The notes: generated by a model not told the origin, from the letters alone. A DNA stretch of 64,000 nucleotides from Methanothrix soehngenii GP6 (GCF_000204415.1 NC_015416.1:992001-1056000), one strand, 5' to 3'; positions 8,909-17,841 are shown, numbered from the stretch's first letter. A program made the numbers and translations.

Positions 8909-9790
8909 TTGTCCATAAGCTCGAAATTCCATGTGCTGGTCATGCTCTCGTTCCTGGTAGCGGTGCAGTTGATAGCCCTGGCCATAACTCCGGCCATATC
9001 CGCCACAGACAATCGGGTATTCGAGGATCCGGCATCGATCTCCAATCCCATAATCTATATGCTGCTCATCCTCATATTCACCGCCATTCTCCTTTTGGCC
9101 ATAAAACTGAAGGGAGATTGGCTGGTGAGAGGATTCATACAGATCTCCATTGCCCTCACCATCTTCTATGTGATCTCCGCCATCATGCCCATGTGGCTTG
9201 CCCTCCTGCCAACTTTGGCGGTGATGCTGCTCTTGCACTACTACCCGGAATGGTATATTCTGGATGCATTTGGAATCCTGGTGTGCGCAGGAGTTACCTC
9301 CCTCCTGGGAGTGAGCATGACCGTGATGCCGGTTATCATCCTTATGGTGATCCTGGCGGTCTACGATGCCATCTCCGTCTATAAAACCCGCCACATGGTC
9401 GCTTTGGCAGAGGGCGCAATAAAGATGAAGGCACCACTGCTTTTTGTAGTCCCCAAGAGCAGGGACTACAGCTTTAGGCGAAAAGATGCAGTCTCGATCT
9501 CAATGGGAAACGACAAGAAGAAGGGGGATCGTGGAGCCTATTTCCTGGGCATGGGCGATGCCATCATACCATCCATCCTGGTGATATCTGCGAGCTGGTC
9601 ATATCCACCAGGTGATATCCTCGGCCTGAACCTTCCTGCTCTTGGAGCCATGCTCGGAACCTATGCCGGCTTTATCCTTCTGATGACTACATCGAGGGAC
9701 CGACCTCAGGCTGGCCTTCCCTTCCTGAACTCGGGATCCATCCTCGGATTTCTCGCCGGCTGTCTTGCCGCAGGCATCCAGCCCTTCTAG
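8909..9790 (+). CDS. Presenilin / signal-peptide-peptidase family intramembrane aspartyl protease
   Basis: 293 residues with about nine hydrophobic segments. The catalytic pair of the GxGD protease class is visible: YD at Y152-D153 (VYDAISVY) and GMGD at 214-217 (FLGMGDAIIPS). The PAL motif is at 243-245. Archaeal homologues (PSH) cleave substrates within the membrane and are models for presenilin. The hydrophilic loop between the two aspartates (about 160-210) is Lys/Arg-rich. The start is TTG 8909; the next in-frame ATG, 8942, would cut into the first membrane span. It follows the CYTH gene by 29 bp in the same operon. Confidence 0.88.
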   Translation: MSISSKFHVLVMLSFLVAVQLIALAITPAISATDNRVFEDPASISNPIIYMLLILIFTAILLLAIKLKGDWLVRGFIQISIALTIFYVISAIMPMWLALLPTLAVMLLLHYYPEWYILDAFGILVCAGVTSLLGVSMTVMPVIILMVILAVYDAISVYKTRHMVALAEGAIKMKAPLLFVVPKSRDYSFRRKDAVSISMGNDKKKGDRGAYFLGMGDAIIPSILVISASWSYPPGDILGLNLPALGAMLGTYAGFILLMTTSRDRPQAGLPFLNSGSILGFLAGCLAAGIQPF

Positions 9791-9866
9791 CCCGGCACGG
9801 TATAGTTCTGGCACCGACAGCTTTTTGCCTTATCCCGCGACACTCTGCCTCAAAGAGGAATATCAG

Positions 9867-10064
9867 ATGGCTGATGAAGACCACGCAGTCCTGGAACACT
9901 TCATACCATTCTGCCCCAAATGCGGCAACGAGTGCGAGCATAAAGACCTCCGGCGGGCACTGGACGCAGATGAATGGAAGAAGATTGTGATCGAGACGAT
10001 CTATTACTGCAAGAACTGTGATAACTACTGGAGCGACGGCCTGATAGAGAAAGGCTATAAATGA
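9867..10064 (+). CDS. Small zinc-ribbon protein
   Basis: 65 residues with two CxxC pairs (CPKC near residue 16, CKNC near residue 50), likely binding one zinc ion. ATG 9867 is chosen because GAGG lies 8-10 bases upstream; a longer open frame from 9765 would run through the end of the protease gene. The stop overlaps the start of the HDAC-family gene (ATGA), so the two are probably translated together. I recognise no specific family; it may be a nucleic-acid-binding or partner protein. Confidence 0.75.
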   Translation: MADEDHAVLEHFIPFCPKCGNECEHKDLRRALDADEWKKIVIETIYYCKNCDNYWSDGLIEKGYK

Positions 10065-11182
10065 TCTACCTTTATTACAGCGAGAAATTTCAAGGGTATA
10101 ACTTCGGTCCGGAGCATCCCTTCAATCCCGCTCGCCTGATGCTCACCTTTAGCCTCATGGAGGAGTCTGGTCTAATAGACGAGAAGGTATGCAGGCTTGA
10201 GCCCCGCCCAGCTAGCGAAGAGGATATTCTCCGAGTGCACACCCCTGAGTACCTGGCGGCGGTGAAGCTGGAGGAGCCGGATCTGGCCTTTGGCCTGGGG
10301 AGCGACGACACCCCGGTCTTCGCGGGCATATGTGAGTCATCCAGAATGCTGGCAGGGGCCTCTATCGATGCCGCCCGCCGCATAATAGCTGAGGACTGCA
10401 GCGCTTTTAACATCGGCGGAGGACTGCATCATGCCCTGCCCACAGTCGCCTCCGGGTTTTGTGTCTTTGATGATCCAGCCCTGGCCATCCGGGTTTTAAG
10501 AGATGGATTTGATCGGGTGCTGTATATCGACATCGATGGCCATCACGGCGATGGGGTACAGCAGATATTCTATACTGATCCCACTGTTTTGACCATCTCC
10601 ATGCATGAATCCGGATTGTACCTCTTTCCAGGCACGGGATTCATAGAGGAGACGGGAGATGGTGAGGGAAAAGGATACAGCGTGAACATCCCCATGCCCA
10701 TGTACTCCGGAGACGAGCAATACCTCAGGGCCTTCGATCAGATCGTTCCAATCCTTTTTGAATGGTTCCGGCCCCAGGCAGTGGTAGCCCAGCTGGGGAT
10801 AGACACCCACTATTCCGATCCCCTCACCAGCCTTAACGTGACACTTAACGGCTATACCGGCCTCGTCCGCCGGATAGTGGATCTGGCCCGCCAGCATTCA
10901 GGGTCCCGGCTGCTGGCCCTGGGCGGAGGGGGCTATAATATGGAGGTGGTGCCCACCGCCTGGACCAGTGTCCTTCATATCATGAGAGGCGAGCCGCTGC
11001 CTGAGTATCTGCCCCCTTACTGGGTAGAGCTTTTCATGAACCTCACCGGGCATGAGCCCCTCTCTAATCCGGATATAGAGATGAGGGTCGGCACGAATAC
11101 CGAGAACAGGATCAATAAAGAGCTCTCTGGGACTCTTCAGGGCCTGAAGGAAAAGATGAATGAGGTTCACGGCCTCTTTTAG
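10061..11182 (+). CDS. Histone deacetylase family protein (AcuC-like)
   Basis: 373 residues of the HDAC/acetoin utilisation/acetylpolyamine amidohydrolase superfamily. Active-site elements: His-His at 123-124 (GGGLHHALP), the D-I-D-G-H-H-G-D-G segment at 157-165 providing zinc ligands Asp159 and His161, a later GIDTHYSDPL supplying the third ligand, and the LGGGGYNM loop with the catalytic Tyr. It likely deacetylates protein lysine (for example acetyl-CoA synthetase or chromatin proteins) or small acetylated amines. Translation is coupled to the upstream zinc-ribbon gene by a 4-nt overlap. It is convergent with nadX, with an 11-bp gap. Confidence 0.9.
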   Translation: MIYLYYSEKFQGYNFGPEHPFNPARLMLTFSLMEESGLIDEKVCRLEPRPASEEDILRVHTPEYLAAVKLEEPDLAFGLGSDDTPVFAGICESSRMLAGASIDAARRIIAEDCSAFNIGGGLHHALPTVASGFCVFDDPALAIRVLRDGFDRVLYIDIDGHHGDGVQQIFYTDPTVLTISMHESGLYLFPGTGFIEETGDGEGKGYSVNIPMPMYSGDEQYLRAFDQIVPILFEWFRPQAVVAQLGIDTHYSDPLTSLNVTLNGYTGLVRRIVDLARQHSGSRLLALGGGGYNMEVVPTAWTSVLHIMRGEPLPEYLPPYWVELFMNLTGHEPLSNPDIEMRVGTNTENRINKELSGTLQGLKEKMNEVHGLF

Positions 11183-11193
11183 ATCGTCTTCGA

Positions 11194-12006
11194 TCAGGTC
11201 CCGATCTTGATCGGCTCTACAATAGAGCGCAATGTGGATATGGCGGAGAGTGCGGCCAGATAGCTGGTTTTCGGATTTCGCGGCGAGGGGACGTTCTCCA
11301 CCCGGGTAAAAAACCTGCCAAAATCGCCTTCCACCTCTATCTCGTGGCGGTTTACTCTTATATTCGGATCGGCGAATACCTTCACCAGCACCTCTTTCTC
11401 CCCCGCAGCAAGATAAAGGGTGGCGGCAACATTCACATTCGCGGGGAAGGCCCTTACCGCCTCGATTGCGCTGCCGGAAAAGATCTGGGTAGGACCGGAG
11501 AGGCTATCCAGGTCGATCCTATTCTCCATGATATAGGGCGCCCCTCTCAGGCCGCTGGGATTCTTGGTGGTGGTCAGGGTAACCCTTTCAATTCTCCCGG
11601 CGCGAGCGGACTTGAGGGCATCCAGGCCGGATATGGCTCCAGATGGTATGTAGACCTGAGAGCAGTGAGATTTGGCCAGGCTCTTGATCTCTCTGAATAG
11701 ATCCATATCGGCAAGAGCCCCAACGCTCATTATCATCAGCCTTTTGCCCGCGGCCAATGCTGCCCTGGCGACTGCTGGGACCGCCTTCTGGGAGGCTGCC
11801 TCCACCACCACATCCGAAAGGCGAACCAATTCCGCAAGATCGGCTTTTTTCGTCTTATGCTGCAAGCTCTCGATGAGAGCGAGGGCAGTTTGAGGATTAT
11901 GATCGCATACAGCAATCAGCTCTGCATCAACCACGCCAGAATCTATCGCTTTGGCGATCTCGGCCCCAATGGCACCGCATCCCACAAGCCCGACCTTGAG
12001 AGGCAT
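11194..12006 (-). CDS. nadX: L-aspartate dehydrogenase
   Basis: 270 residues. The N-terminal Rossmann motif is GLVGCGAIGAEIA, and the C-terminal domain contains the aspartate dehydrogenase signature around TTTKNPSGLRGAP. The enzyme oxidises L-aspartate to iminoaspartate with NAD(P)+, feeding quinolinate synthesis. It replaces the oxygen-dependent aspartate oxidase NadB, as expected in a strict anaerobe. It is divergent from nadC, supporting an NAD de novo role. No nadA is in the window. Confidence 0.92.
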   Translation of the reverse strand: MPLKVGLVGCGAIGAEIAKAIDSGVVDAELIAVCDHNPQTALALIESLQHKTKKADLAELVRLSDVVVEAASQKAVPAVARAALAAGKRLMIMSVGALADMDLFREIKSLAKSHCSQVYIPSGAISGLDALKSARAGRIERVTLTTTKNPSGLRGAPYIMENRIDLDSLSGPTQIFSGSAIEAVRAFPANVNVAATLYLAAGEKEVLVKVFADPNIRVNRHEIEVEGDFGRFFTRVENVPSPRNPKTSYLAALSAISTLRSIVEPIKIGT

Positions 12007-12012
12007 CGCAGG

Positions 12013-12020
12013 TTATAAAT
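12013..12020 (+). promoter_or_regulatory. TATA box for nadC
   Basis: TTATAAAT centred about 30 bases before the nadC ATG at 12047. With archaeal spacing of roughly 25 bases to +1, the nadC transcript would be leaderless or nearly so, and no ribosome binding site is visible. Confidence 0.5.
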
Positions 12021-12046
12021 CAATTAAGGATCAAAATCCTTGCGGT

Positions 12047-12895
12047 ATGCTAAGGTCAGAGCTGGAGCGATTTATAGGTGAGGACCTAGGCGAATGGGAT
12101 GATTCCAGCACTCTCATTCCAGAATTGACGGCTTGCGGGATCATCATCGCTAAGGAGGACTGCATCATCTCCGGGCTGGCGGAGGCGGTGGAGATCTTCC
12201 AGTATTTTGGCCTGAAATCCGAGCTGCTATTCGATGATGGCGAGTTTGTGCCAGCGATGAGCACTGTTTTAGAGGTAGTGGGCAGCGCGAGAAAAATCCT
12301 GCAGTCCGAAAGGCTGGTCCTAAACTTCATGGCTCGCATGAGCGGCATATCCACCCTCACCCGGGAGTGCGTTCTCCTGGCCGGGGGGGTGCGAGTGGCA
12401 GCCACGCGCAAGACCACCCCAGGATTTCGATTATTCGAGAAGAGAGCGGTCTATCTTGGAGGCGGCGACACCCATAGATTTAATCTATCCGATGCCATCC
12501 TCATAAAAGATAATCATATAATGATCCTCGGCCTGAAAGAATGCCTGCGCCGAGCTAAAGATAAATCCAGCTTCACCAAGAAGATCGAGGTGGAGATCGA
12601 GAGCCTTGAGGACATGCTCATAGCGGCAAAAGAGGGTGCGGATATCATCATGTTCGATAACATGGACCCCGCGAAGATAGCCGAGGGAGTTGATGTCTTG
12701 AAGAAGGAGGGTCTACGAGAGAGAGTGATTCTGGAGGCGTCAGGGGGCATCACCCTGGATAACATCAAGGATTACGGAAGAAGTGGGGTAGATGTTATAT
12801 CGCTTGGTGCTCTCACCAAAAATGCTAGATGGATTGATTTGAGCCTGGAGATAGAGAACGATGAAGAGTGGAGAGCGAAGAGTGAAATCGCTTAA
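12047..12895 (+). CDS. nadC: Nicotinate-nucleotide diphosphorylase (carboxylating)
   Basis: 282 residues. NadC converts quinolinate and PRPP to nicotinate mononucleotide, CO2 and PPi. Family landmarks: ATRKTTPGFRLFEK, the GGGDTHRFNLSD loop with ILIKDNHI, KKIEVEIESLED, and EASGGITLDNI near the C-terminus. The frame is open upstream to 11951, but that would overlap nadX; ATG 12047 gives the normal NadC N-terminus. It is divergent from nadX across a 40-bp promoter region. Confidence 0.95.
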   Translation: MLRSELERFIGEDLGEWDDSSTLIPELTACGIIIAKEDCIISGLAEAVEIFQYFGLKSELLFDDGEFVPAMSTVLEVVGSARKILQSERLVLNFMARMSGISTLTRECVLLAGGVRVAATRKTTPGFRLFEKRAVYLGGGDTHRFNLSDAILIKDNHIMILGLKECLRRAKDKSSFTKKIEVEIESLEDMLIAAKEGADIIMFDNMDPAKIAEGVDVLKKEGLRERVILEASGGITLDNIKDYGRSGVDVISLGALTKNARWIDLSLEIENDEEWRAKSEIA

Positions 12896-12923
12896 AAGAA
12901 CCATTGACCTGCAGGATAGAGAT

Positions 12924-14126
12924 ATGGGCAAGAAGCAGCACCTCGATATTCTGCGCCTGGTCTGCCTGGCCGTCCTTATTCTTTTGCTGTCAACGGCCTT
13001 CATTGGAGCGGTCCAGGGGGCGGATGACGATGATGATGATGAGGTCACTTATAACGATTTCACCCTGGGGATCGGAGACAGAATAGACATCAGCAACTAT
13101 CGAGCAGAACTCATTGAGATCCAGTCGGTCAAAGATGGCATAGCTGTCCTGCAGGTTTCCAGAACCGGAGGCGGACTGGACGAGCAGAGAGCATTCTTGG
13201 AGAACCGGGCCAATAACTTCGCCGGAGGAGCGGAGAAAGGGGGTATAACCCTTACGGTAGTAGATATCCTGGATGATGAGTCTGCCAGGGTGCGAATCGA
13301 GTACCAGGAGAGCCTGGGAACGCCCAGCAGACGGGCCTCGGACCGGCCTGTATCCTCCGGTGACAAGCCAGCCCTCACAGTCCAGAAGAGCTTTGACAAG
13401 AGCGAGATGAGTGTGGGGGATGAGGTCAAGGTCACAGTCACCATCATGAACAAGGGCACAGGCAAAGCACAGAACATAAAATTGGATGATGCACCACCCC
13501 TGCCGGAGTTCTCCTATGTGGCCGGCTATCCGCCCAAGATCAAGGATACCCTGGACCCTGGCCAGTCCGACTCGGCTGTATATATGATGAATGCCATAAA
13601 AGAGGGCACCATACGCGTCTCGGCCATACAGGTCAGCTACACCGACTCCAAGGATAACGTCCTATTGAACAGTTCTGAGCCTTTTGATATCGTCATCAAT
13701 CCAAAGAGCGTGGCAGACCTGGCGATAAGGATGGAAGTACCTGGGCCGCTCCCTCTTGGCGGCACTGGAATGGCGAACATAAGCATAGAAAATGTTGGAA
13801 AGGCGCCTGCCACCAGAATCGAGGCCAAAGGGGACATAAAACCGCCAGTGGGGCTGGAGGCATCGGGCTTCGAGAGGAGCTTCTTTGAGATACCGCCAGG
13901 CGGCGAGGTCAATTACTCAGTAATGCTTTCGGGCAAGGACTCTGGTAACTATACCATTCACCTCAAGACCACATTCGATGGAGGAGACGGCTCTGCGATC
14001 AGAGAAGGATCTGCAGAGGTAGTGGTCCTAAAACGAGAGTATAAATATGAATATTTACTACTCCTTATCCCAATCATAATTATCGCTGCCTGGCTGTATA
14101 GGCGGCACAGAGAATATAAATATTAA
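12924..14126 (+). CDS. Secreted, membrane-anchored CARDB/COG1361-type envelope protein
   Basis: About 400 residues. The N-terminal signal sequence (RLVCLAVLILLLSTAF) is followed by an Asp-rich stretch. An unclassified N-terminal domain precedes two immunoglobulin-like beta-sandwich modules of the COG1361/CARDB type (around SVGDEVKVTVTIMNKGTGKA and LPLGGTGMANISIENVGKA). A C-terminal transmembrane helix (YLLLLIPIIIIAAWLY) is followed by a basic tail. The topology is therefore extracellular with a C-terminal anchor. ATG 12924 is preferred over 12861 because it directly precedes the signal peptide. Such proteins are common in methanogen envelopes; the specific role is unknown. Confidence 0.75.
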   Translation: MGKKQHLDILRLVCLAVLILLLSTAFIGAVQGADDDDDDEVTYNDFTLGIGDRIDISNYRAELIEIQSVKDGIAVLQVSRTGGGLDEQRAFLENRANNFAGGAEKGGITLTVVDILDDESARVRIEYQESLGTPSRRASDRPVSSGDKPALTVQKSFDKSEMSVGDEVKVTVTIMNKGTGKAQNIKLDDAPPLPEFSYVAGYPPKIKDTLDPGQSDSAVYMMNAIKEGTIRVSAIQVSYTDSKDNVLLNSSEPFDIVINPKSVADLAIRMEVPGPLPLGGTGMANISIENVGKAPATRIEAKGDIKPPVGLEASGFERSFFEIPPGGEVNYSVMLSGKDSGNYTIHLKTTFDGGDGSAIREGSAEVVVLKREYKYEYLLLLIPIIIIAAWLYRRHREYKY

Positions 14127-14157
14127 TAAAATTCCACAGTAAAGTGAGGCTGATATC

Positions 14158-15267
14158 ATGCTTAACGTACTTATCCTTGGTGTAGGCCAATGCGGAAATA
14201 GAATACTGGACGCAGTGAACAAGGAAGCGATGGGTGGTGGGGGTGCCTCGAAGATCGCCAAGTACTGTCTCAAGCCCAAATTCCCCAGCCGGGTAGAGAC
14301 GGTGGCGATCAACACGGCGATAAACGATCTCAAGGAGCTGAGATACACCACCGCCAAAGACAGATTGCATGTTCCGAACCTGCACGGCATGGGAGCCAAC
14401 AGGAACGTGGGCAAGCAGGCCTTTATGGACAACCGGGACAGCATCATGGGAGAGATCGAGAAGAGAGGCGATTTTGATATAGCCTTCGTCCTCACCTCTA
14501 CCTCTGGTGGAACGGGCTCCTCATTCTCGCCGCTCCTTATAAATGAGCTGAAGAGGCAGTACCCGAACATCACCGTGGTCACTGTGGCTATTCTTCCCTT
14601 CCGGGAGGAGGGCTCGATCTACCTCCAGAATGCTGCTTTCAGCATGAGGGAGCTGATGGAGCTGGACGCTGATGGCATCATCCTGGCAGACAATCAGTAT
14701 ATGAAAAGGTTTAGCGGCGACATTGCCAGCGCCTATGACAAGATCAACAGCACCATCGCCAAAAGATTGCTCTTCCTGATCGAATCTCTGGACAGTGAGA
14801 TGCTCTCCGTTACCGATCTGGGTGACTTCAAGACGGTCATGAACGGCGGCCTGCGCATAGGCACCATGGGATACTATCAGGCAGATGGGAAGAACAACTC
14901 GGTCAAGGACGCCATCGAGAACAGTCTAAAGCCTAACAACCTCCTCTATCCGGCGAACGTGGCGGATGACGCCGCCAGGGCAATGGTCATAATCCAGGGC
15001 TCCAGGGAACATCTGGACGTGGATCAGATCACCAAAGAGGTGGAGAAGATCACCGCCAGCGCGGGGCATGTATTCAAGGGAATTGTGGTCAAGAAGGGCC
15101 ATCCAAGAGTGCTCTCTGTATTCACATTGGCTGCTGCACCGGAGCTTGAATCCATCTATGCTCAGGCGGCAAGAGGGATGCAGGACGAGAAGGAGAAGAG
15201 GTCAAGGGCAAGAAAGCAGCTAGACGACGCATTCGCCCATATAGAGGATCTGGAAGAGATCTACTGA
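14158..15267 (+). CDS. Tubulin/FtsZ superfamily GTPase, CetZ-like
   Basis: 369 residues. The N-terminal GVGQCGNRI is the tubulin-type nucleotide loop. The T4 signature reads TSTSGGTGSSFSP (residues about 113-125) where FtsZ has GGGTGTG. Asn/Asp loop residues and a C-terminal FtsZ/tubulin domain follow, ending in a charged helical tail. This N-terminus is closer to CetZ and tubulin than to FtsZ. By family it forms cytoskeletal filaments with roles in cell shape or sheath-linked filament growth; this is inference. It stands in its own unit, with AT-rich TATA-like sequence at about 14113-14125, convergent with the FwdC-like gene (7-bp overlap of 3' ends). Confidence 0.88.
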   Translation: MLNVLILGVGQCGNRILDAVNKEAMGGGGASKIAKYCLKPKFPSRVETVAINTAINDLKELRYTTAKDRLHVPNLHGMGANRNVGKQAFMDNRDSIMGEIEKRGDFDIAFVLTSTSGGTGSSFSPLLINELKRQYPNITVVTVAILPFREEGSIYLQNAAFSMRELMELDADGIILADNQYMKRFSGDIASAYDKINSTIAKRLLFLIESLDSEMLSVTDLGDFKTVMNGGLRIGTMGYYQADGKNNSVKDAIENSLKPNNLLYPANVADDAARAMVIIQGSREHLDVDQITKEVEKITASAGHVFKGIVVKKGHPRVLSVFTLAAAPELESIYAQAARGMQDEKEKRSRARKQLDDAFAHIEDLEEIY

Positions 15268-16151
15268 AGGCCGAACCGACTGTACATCAGGGCCTGCATT
15301 GGGCTCAGCTCCAGGGCCCTGGCTACCACGGTCCTCTCGGAAGGGCTCAGTGGATGCCTCTTTGCTGGTGGCAGGGGCAGAGCCTGCCGGGCATAGACCA
15401 CTCCACCCTTCATCCGGGCACAGGTGAAGCTGCCGGCATCTCCTTCTATGAAGACCTCGCCCCCTCTCATCTCTGCACCTGTGAAGTCCTTCGTACTGCC
15501 TCTAACCAAGATCCTTCCTCCTCGCAATAGAACTGCTGTGTTCTCCTGAGCGCATCCTTCGACGATGATCTGGCCGGAGCGCATGAGTATGCCCGTGCTC
15601 ATGCCTGCGTCTCCCTCCAGTTTGATGGTCTTGTCGGCGGGATTTCTTGCCCCCAGGGTATCCCTGAAAATCCCGTCCTCGATGAACAGACCCTGCTGGT
15701 CCAGATGATTCGGCTCCATCACATCCCACCCCTTTTCCAGAGCCTCGGTGATGGAGACGAACATTCGATATCCAGTCAGATCGCTATCAACCTCGATTAC
15801 ATTCCCCATGGGCTCACTGACCCTGCCGGAGACATAGATCGCGCCTCTGAGCATGCTTATCCCCATGCGCCGGCCCACGTCTCCCTCCACCACTATGCTG
15901 CCCGTCCCCTCTATCGGCCCGCCCTTTCCCCCCAGCCGGATGAGATCGACGCCCAGGCTGGAGCCCAGGCGGCTGCCAACATCCCCGGAGATATTCACCC
16001 TCTCCCCTTCACGGAGCGATTGCACGATCTGCCTGAGGCTAGCCTCCCCTATCTTCTGATCCATATCCAGCCTTGAGCCTTGATGCTGCCAATAAAAGTC
16101 AAATGTGAAGTCGCCAAGGCACTTCTCCCCTGAAGCCAGGATCTGGAGCAT
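15261..16151 (-). CDS. Formylmethanofuran dehydrogenase subunit C-like protein (GXGXG beta-helix)
   Basis: 296 residues rich in repeated G-x-x-G-x-x-M-x-x-G turns (GDVGRRMGISMLRGAIYVSG, GDAGMSTGILMRSGQIIVEG), the beta-helix shared by FwdC/FmdC and the glutamate synthase alpha C-terminal domain. The C-terminus has the ALELSPMQALMYSRFG segment usual in FwdC. In the first step of methanogenesis FwdC scaffolds formylmethanofuran dehydrogenase. Here no other fwd/fmd subunit is nearby, so it is an orphan copy or a paralogue with another partner. ATG 16151 is chosen because GTGAT lies 7-8 bases upstream. It sits 7 bp after the DUF373 gene and probably in its operon. Confidence 0.8.
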   Translation of the reverse strand: MLQILASGEKCLGDFTFDFYWQHQGSRLDMDQKIGEASLRQIVQSLREGERVNISGDVGSRLGSSLGVDLIRLGGKGGPIEGTGSIVVEGDVGRRMGISMLRGAIYVSGRVSEPMGNVIEVDSDLTGYRMFVSITEALEKGWDVMEPNHLDQQGLFIEDGIFRDTLGARNPADKTIKLEGDAGMSTGILMRSGQIIVEGCAQENTAVLLRGGRILVRGSTKDFTGAEMRGGEVFIEGDAGSFTCARMKGGVVYARQALPLPPAKRHPLSPSERTVVARALELSPMQALMYSRFGLQ

Positions 16152-16158
16152 TGAAATA

Positions 16159-17262
16159 TCACTTCGATGGAAGGAAGGCACTATCGGTCGCAATGCGTTT
16201 GGATACATTGATCCCGATAACGGTAATTAGAATAGCCCCAATAGCTGAGATGGCCAGCTTCTGTACCGATTCTACCATGCCAATGCCAAACTCCAGATCG
16301 GCATTGCTGGCCAGGATAAAGCTGCTGGTCGACCAGATGACCAGGCCGGTAGCCAGGATGAAGAAGAGGTAAGATATGGTGCGAGCGTCTCTTATACCCT
16401 CCATATACATATCCATGACCTTGCCCAGATTCACGCATAAGGCAGCAGCCATGTACCACCAGATGCTCTCGTAGAGATAGATCATGATCAAGGTGAAGTA
16501 TCCAGGAAAGGTGGGCTCATGGAAGTACTGCCAGAAGTATGCCACTCCATTTACGGTGGCTATGACCACCAGCATTGCCGCCAGGATATAGGTTATAAAG
16601 GCTATCTTCCGGGCATAAAGGGATTTCTTGAGCGTCTGCTTTGCCTCCTCCATGGAGTCGTCCAGGCCCAGCCCCCGGAATAAGAGATACAGACCCACCG
16701 AGCCTGTGATGGCCACTATCGCCCAGCTGGGGTAGCCGATCAGGCTGAAGAATGCAAACATGAGCAGAGCCAATGCAGGAGGAATGAATAACGTATGGCT
16801 GAGCTTGGGGTCGGTGAAGAGCTGCTTTAAAAGGTAGTAGGTGCTCTCCAGGTTGGGGCTCTGCTTGACCAAAACCCGACGCACTCCTTCTACCTTGATC
16901 CGGGAGGTGATGATGGGCAAGATGGCCTCGTCCTCCGCCCCGTCAGAGACCACAACCACCCCTTGAGGATGCAAGCGCGCCAACAGATCCTCCAGCTGAG
17001 AGGCAATTTTGCTGTCTGAGATCAGGCCGACCTTCAGGTCTCCTGCAATAGAGGCGATCTCCACATTCCTGCCTGATGCAGCAATCTCATCAAAGGTTTT
17101 GATGCCACCGAATATGGTGTTGACGTCCGAGTCCTCCGGGTCAGACATGCCCAACTTCAGGGCGGCCTCTATATTGGCCTCTCTGCCCACGACGGGGGTT
17201 ATCACCCCGCCCTTGCGGCCCAGGTCATTGTCCCGATCTATGCAGAGCACAAGGACATCCAT
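16159..17262 (-). CDS. DUF373 family membrane protein
   Basis: 367 residues of the archaeal DUF373 family. The N-terminal soluble half (residues 1-160) has a Rossmann-like fold with VLVLCIDRDNDLG, TPVVGREANIEAALKLGMSD, and VVVSDGAEDE signatures. The C-terminal half has about six transmembrane segments. The function is unknown; the acidic N-terminal motifs hint at nucleotide or metal binding. A TTTAAG box about 25-30 bases upstream of ATG 17262 suggests a short leader. Confidence 0.85.
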   Translation of the reverse strand: MDVLVLCIDRDNDLGRKGGVITPVVGREANIEAALKLGMSDPEDSDVNTIFGGIKTFDEIAASGRNVEIASIAGDLKVGLISDSKIASQLEDLLARLHPQGVVVVSDGAEDEAILPIITSRIKVEGVRRVLVKQSPNLESTYYLLKQLFTDPKLSHTLFIPPALALLMFAFFSLIGYPSWAIVAITGSVGLYLLFRGLGLDDSMEEAKQTLKKSLYARKIAFITYILAAMLVVIATVNGVAYFWQYFHEPTFPGYFTLIMIYLYESIWWYMAAALCVNLGKVMDMYMEGIRDARTISYLFFILATGLVIWSTSSFILASNADLEFGIGMVESVQKLAISAIGAILITVIGINVSKRIATDSAFLPSK

Positions 17263-17367
17263 GGTCTACTATTTGAAAAGATTGTACTTAAAGGATTCTG
17301 TGATCAAACAGCAAAGAGAAAAGATCCGGCCATATCCAAAAAATATTTATTTTAATAAAGCCAATGG

Positions 17368-17841
17368 ATGGCTATGAGAAGACTAATCTTATGCATTGCA
17401 ATTTCTCTAGTGCTCCTGGTCTCCTTTGCCAGTGCCTTTACCATTGACATGGCGGAGACGCAAAAGCAAATCGATACGTACAACCGGAATATCGATCGAG
17501 CGCCAGAGGTTCTGAAAACCATTTTGGGCGATGAGAAGATCAACCTGGAAGTACTCCGAAAAAATGCCAGCACCTTCCAGGTAGGCTTGGATGTGAAATC
17601 AGCGAGAATAGACAGATTAATTGAAGGAGGCTGGGACGATCCATCAATCACCATAACTGCCTCAGAGGAGGCAATAGACAATGTCAGACTGTCAAAGGAT
17701 CCGATCGGAGCCTTTGAAAAAGAGAGGGATGCTGGCAGTATCACCTTCGAGGCAAATAATCTGATCTCCAGGGCCAAATTGAAGGCCGCTTTCTCCAGCA
17801 CCTCTGTCCTGCAGTTCGGTTACGACACATTCTTCGGCTAG
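17368..17841 (+). CDS. Small secreted protein of unknown function
   Basis: 157 residues with a clear signal peptide (RRLILCIAISLVLLVSFASAF) followed by a mixed alpha/beta domain of about 130 residues without cysteines or a C-terminal anchor. An ATATTTAT box at 17343-17350 lies about 25 bases upstream of the clustered ATGs (17364, 17368, 17374), so the transcript is probably leaderless; 17368 and 17374 are both plausible starts. The length and pattern faintly resemble SCP2-type lipid-binding domains, but I would not assign a function. It is convergent with thiC and overlaps its 3' end by 4 bp. Confidence 0.7.
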   Translation: MAMRRLILCIAISLVLLVSFASAFTIDMAETQKQIDTYNRNIDRAPEVLKTILGDEKINLEVLRKNASTFQVGLDVKSARIDRLIEGGWDDPSITITASEEAIDNVRLSKDPIGAFEKERDAGSITFEANNLISRAKLKAAFSSTSVLQFGYDTFFG

